A DNA stretch of 64,000 nt from Prunella strophiata. Taxonomy: Eukaryota > Chordata > Aves > Passeriformes > Prunellidae. The position numbers were made by a program, and so were the translations under genes. Location of the stretch: contig JAZBQD010000033.1 of the NCBI GenBank assembly GCA_036583965.1, positions 19,305,446-19,369,445 of the forward strand. Direction: 5' to 3'. Below are positions 63,301 to 64,000 of this stretch, in pieces (positions within the stretch are counted from its first letter, which is position 1; every line of letters starts with the position of its first letter). The notes beneath the pieces are model-generated. The model searched no databases, had not been told where the DNA came from, and worked only from the letters and a program-made list of their open reading frames with translations.

Positions 63301-64000
63301 AATATTATCTTCTTGATGATGCCTGTCAAATGTCAGACGGAAATTCCTTAGAATGTACATCTTCTGGAGACAGCGTCTTCCTGGTGTTTGGATCTCCATT
63401 TTATCACTTGGCTTATTACTGCTTGCTGTCTGACACTGGCCATAGTACACAAAATGCTTGTGGTTTTCATGTCTTTTAGCACAAATTATTTTAAAACATA
63501 TATTACAGTGGGTACTATGAGACTGCTGCCAGGGTGAGACATTCTCCCAAGATTTAAGCAATAAGCATGAATTGCACTGACCTCTTACAGCCAAATAGTC
63601 ATTAACTGGTGCAGTTATTAGGGGGGATTTCAATGTAAAAGGATGCTGAAGTCCAGCTCTGAGGCAGGCAGAGACAGCAGCACCAGCCCTCCTGCATTTC
63701 CTAATGGGCCAAGTTTCCACAATCTTCCCTCAGAAGAGGCTGTGCTCAGGTTCTGCTGCACTGCAGGCACTTCAGCACGATCCCATAGAGCCAAGTGCTT
63801 ATTTTAGACCCCTCAGCCCATGCACACCCAATGCCAGTGTCCCCCCCCCCTCTCACAACTCCTCTGTGTCCCAGGCAGAGCTGGGCTCCACACACACAGG
63901 GTTGTTCATCCCAAAGGTTCTGGTGATTTCTGCAAATTAGACCCAGGGCACGGCGTTTCCGGGTTAAAGAGTATAGCTATAAAAATGTTGATTAGAGAGA

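Larger units (their letters stand above)
42131..64000. other. 5' flanking / intergenic DNA without recognised genes
   Basis: Beyond the CpG island I recognise no protein-coding gene. In mammals HDAC11 lies upstream of FBLN2, and I looked for its conserved histone-deacetylase motifs but saw none. Stretches 42.2-43.9, 45.3-50.3, 50.4-51.3, 51.4-53.2, 53.9-61.7 and 63.3-64.0 kb hold only short chance ORFs, microsatellite-like runs and unassigned DNA. Regulatory elements could be present but cannot be recognised from one sequence. Confidence 0.55.

Noticed and set aside
42131..64000. HDAC11 or another neighbour known upstream of FBLN2 in mammals
   Set aside because: No histone-deacetylase motif or other recognisable coding block was seen. 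The neighbour may lie beyond the window.
1..64000. tRNA, rRNA or snoRNA genes
   Set aside because: I looked for the tRNA B-box (GGTTCGAATCC-like) and paired box C/D motifs and saw no convincing set. A covariance-model search would be needed to exclude them.

Overview
This is vertebrate nuclear DNA, most likely from a bird and probably a songbird. The basis is one confidently recognised vertebrate gene exon (fibulin-2), about nine fragments of the avian/reptilian CR1 retrotransposon including the form common in passerines, and AT-rich non-coding DNA broken by GC-rich minisatellites. There is no bacterial gene organisation. Almost all long open frames are chance frames or run through tandem repeats.

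The only protein-coding sequence I can support is the large first coding exon of FBLN2 on the minus strand (coding part 15571-16903). It encodes the signal peptide, the cysteine-rich Na segment and the cysteine-free acidic Nb segment, and ends at a phase-1 GTAAGA donor. Just upstream, a likely 3' splice site near 17025 gives a short 5' leader that contains a small upstream ORF. A CpG island at about 41.0-42.1 kb holds a strong minus-strand donor (GTAAGT, exon end 41635). It is the best candidate for the promoter and non-coding exon 1 of FBLN2, which would make intron 1 about 24.6 kb.

Layout on that model: 1-15570 is part of FBLN2 intron 2, with a ~60-copy 25/27-bp minisatellite at the left edge, a 19-bp array at 8.0 kb and a 26-copy 23-bp array at 10.6-11.2 kb. 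Then comes exon 2 (15571 to ~17025), then intron 1 (17026-41634) with a 15-copy 23-bp array at 23.7 kb, a small 23-bp array at 33.4 kb and CR1 pieces, then the CpG island. From about 42.1 to 64 kb the sequence is 5' flanking DNA with no recognised gene. It holds CR1 fragments, a 115-bp direct duplication 1.24 kb apart, a GATAT-type satellite, an exon-like open segment near 61.75 kb and a possible solo LTR near 63 kb.

I did not find a new multi-gene system. The parts most worth checking are the minisatellites within FBLN2 introns, the promoter/uORF model, the 43.9/45.1 kb duplication and the unassigned exon-like segment at 61.75 kb.
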